This document shows positions 33,515 through 35,005 of a stretch of DNA of 35,005 nt, piece after piece. The DNA comes from Bacteroidota bacterium (GTDB taxonomy: Bacteria > Bacteroidota > Ignavibacteria > Ignavibacteriales > Ignavibacteriaceae), in contig JADFPP010000029.1 in assembly GCA_022562275.1 (NCBI GenBank), positions 1-35,005 on the forward strand, in the 5' to 3' direction. Below the pieces are notes generated by a model. That model searched no databases. It had not been told where the DNA came from and worked only from the letters and a program-made list of their open reading frames with translations. The position numbers and the translations under genes were made by a program. Every line of letters starts with the position of its first letter. The stretch's first letter is position 1.

Positions 33515-35005
33515 ATGTTCAAAAGGAAAAATCAGTTAATAAAAATTTTACTTCTGGTGATAATGAGTTTTCTTGTAACGCAGTGTAAATTTACATTTAT
33601 TAATCAGCCGAAACAGGCTGAACCAAACGAAACAATCAAGATAACGCTTCAGATTGAGGATACATTTGTACCCGAACCCAATCCGCATAAAGGTGTGATC
33701 TGTATTCTAACACCTGCCGATTGGCAGTATGTTTCGGGCAACTATAGTTTCTCTTTAGGGGAAGGAATTATAGAACTATCGGAAGAATGGGCAGATTCTG
33801 CAAGTAGATGTTTTCCACCCGACGATTTTGGAGAGAACATGAAATGGATCGGATTGATATCCGATTCAGGGTTCTCTTATACCGATCCTATTGCTATCGA
33901 TGTCTCCATCTATCTGAAAGTAGGTGAGATGGAAGGCTGCTTTAATCTTGCGTATCTCACAACAAAAGCAACTGGAGGATTAATTTGTTCAGGTAATCCG
34001 GGTTGGGTTGCATTCTCATATCCCCACAGAATTGGGGTGCCGGATTCTGCACTTTGTGAACCTGAACTTACGGCACTACCCGCACCGGAGTGGGACGACT
34101 TATTTACCAGAACAAATGGCTGGACAGGTGCTGATGGTATTTATTCAATTCCTCTTTCTGGATTAGAAATACCTCAAACTGGAACTTCGGCATTAGATGA
34201 AATCTTCGTGTTCAGCGATACATTTATTGGTGAGGTTGATACAAATAATCAGCGCCAGAATGCAGATCTAATTAATAACACTTTAGGATTTATGAAGGGA
34301 CATAGACCGATAGAAGAAAATATTAACTTCTTTTGGGAAACAAATAACCAAAACGAACCGGAAGCAGTATTTATACCTAACACTCCTGAATCGAAGCCAG
34401 GTGATTGGTATTGGTTGATGGATGGTATTGCTCTAAATGATAAAGTTTATGTGTACGCCTTGAGACTTGAAAGAGGAGATGGTGGATTTTTTAATTTCAG
34501 ACTAATTGGTGTTAACCTTATTAGTTTTGATGCTCAACCGGGAGGTTCTATATCAAATGTTGTTCAAATGGATACACCATTGTTGTACTTAAATGAATCT
34601 GAAAACATAAATATTGCATTCGGACAAGCAATAATGCCGATGACTGAGGAATCTGGTAACCCCGGAAGTGATGGATATATCTATATATACGGTCCGAAGA
34701 ACAGTGCATCAGGTAAGGAACTAACTGTTGGAAGATTTTTACCTCAGAATATAGAAATCTTTTCCGAATATGAATTTTGGAACGGCATACAATGGACTAA
34801 TAATATTGAAGACGTTCAGATAATAAACAATAATACATCACAAGAACTCAGTGTTACCCCTCTGGCTGATGGTTCGTTTCTATTGGTTTATCTATCAGGT
34901 AGCACTGTATTTATCAGCGTTGGAGAATCACCGGTGGGTCCATTTGCATATCCTGAGGGAATATATAACTGTCCTGAACCACAACAGATTCCAAGTACAT
35001 TTGTA
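33515..35005 (+). CDS. Partial lipoprotein with probable beta-propeller (DUF4185/DUF5005-like)
   Basis: The frame is open from ATG 33515 to the window edge, 497 codons, with the 3' end missing. The N-terminus is basic, then hydrophobic (LIKILLLVIMSFLVTQC), with a Cys at about residue 24 that could be lipidated, although Gln at -1 is unusual. Residues about 35-180 form a beta-rich domain with several cysteines. From about 195 onward the pattern resembles five-bladed beta-propellers related to glycosidases: DEIFVFSDTFIG, WYWLMDGIALNDKVYVYALR, DGYIYIYGP, then GPFAYPEGIYNCPE. Such domains bind or cleave glycans. As the last visible gene of the operon it may be a surface glycan-binding protein or an enzyme. 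The family call is tentative. Confidence 0.75.
   Translation, partial: MFKRKNQLIKILLLVIMSFLVTQCKFTFINQPKQAEPNETIKITLQIEDTFVPEPNPHKGVICILTPADWQYVSGNYSFSLGEGIIELSEEWADSASRCFPPDDFGENMKWIGLISDSGFSYTDPIAIDVSIYLKVGEMEGCFNLAYLTTKATGGLICSGNPGWVAFSYPHRIGVPDSALCEPELTALPAPEWDDLFTRTNGWTGADGIYSIPLSGLEIPQTGTSALDEIFVFSDTFIGEVDTNNQRQNADLINNTLGFMKGHRPIEENINFFWETNNQNEPEAVFIPNTPESKPGDWYWLMDGIALNDKVYVYALRLERGDGGFFNFRLIGVNLISFDAQPGGSISNVVQMDTPLLYLNESENINIAFGQAIMPMTEESGNPGSDGYIYIYGPKNSASGKELTVGRFLPQNIEIFSEYEFWNGIQWTNNIEDVQIINNNTSQELSVTPLADGSFLLVYLSGSTVFISVGESPVGPFAYPEGIYNCPEPQQIPSTFV

Noticed and set aside
1-35005. Global reassignment of TGA to a sense codon
   Set aside because: TGA ends PfkB, mtnA, the LysM gene, thiN and the ABC binding protein at the expected family lengths, and no intact conserved gene contains internal TGA. 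Decay explains the four in-frame TGAs better.

Overview
The window looks like chromosomal DNA of an AT-rich member of the Bacteroidota/Chlorobi/Ignavibacteria branch. The signs are several TonB-dependent receptors with carboxypeptidase-regulatory-like N-terminal domains, a protein with a type IX secretion (T9SS) C-terminal sorting domain, a PorV/PorQ-like protein, TAnnTTTG-type -10 sequences and few strong Shine-Dalgarno sites. An Ignavibacteriales-like lineage fits best, but this is inferred from gene style and not from a marker gene. Nearly every gene is on the + strand.

Layout. 1-1232 is accessory DNA on the minus strand: a partial membrane-anchored unknown protein (1-635), a decayed C-terminal tail that resembles an N-6 DNA methylase/type II restriction-modification enzyme (728-862), and a MITE-like nested inverted repeat (935-1118). 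1233-4709 encodes a large secreted envelope protein of unknown function. 4889-13333 is housekeeping: NudB-like Nudix hydrolase, PfkB kinase, mtnA, recO, a Deg/HtrA protease whose signal-anchor is cut off by an in-frame TGA, aroC, a glyoxalase II-like hydrolase and an acyl-CoA carboxylase beta subunit. 13450-16425 is a lipoprotein lytic transglycosylase with eight LysM repeats.

16422-21303 is a thiamine module. A promoter leads into a TPP riboswitch, then a TonB-dependent receptor, thiamine pyrophosphokinase and a sodium:solute symporter. This reads as uptake across the outer membrane, transport across the inner membrane and phosphorylation in the cytoplasm, with TPP feedback at the RNA level. 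The leader contains three mutually exclusive pairings that make a plausible switch.

21353-23460 is scarred. A chimeric ORF joins a YCF48-like secreted N-terminus to the C-terminus of a methionine-synthase activation-domain protein. A GH63 mannosylglycerate-hydrolase-like gene follows, and convergent to it lies a decayed homocysteine S-methyltransferase tail.

23686-35005 is a carbohydrate-utilisation cassette: promoter, 22-bp palindromic operator, GntR/UTRA regulator, ABC solute-binding protein, two ABC permeases, TonB-dependent receptor, a T9SS-sorted surface protein, a PorV/PorQ-like barrel and a partial lipoprotein with a probable beta-propeller. No ABC ATPase and no SusD homologue are present in the window. 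The gene order suggests capture of a glycoside at the surface, TonB-driven import and ABC uptake, with the upstream GH63 enzyme as a candidate cytoplasmic hydrolase.

No tRNA, rRNA, CRISPR array or intact insertion sequence was seen.
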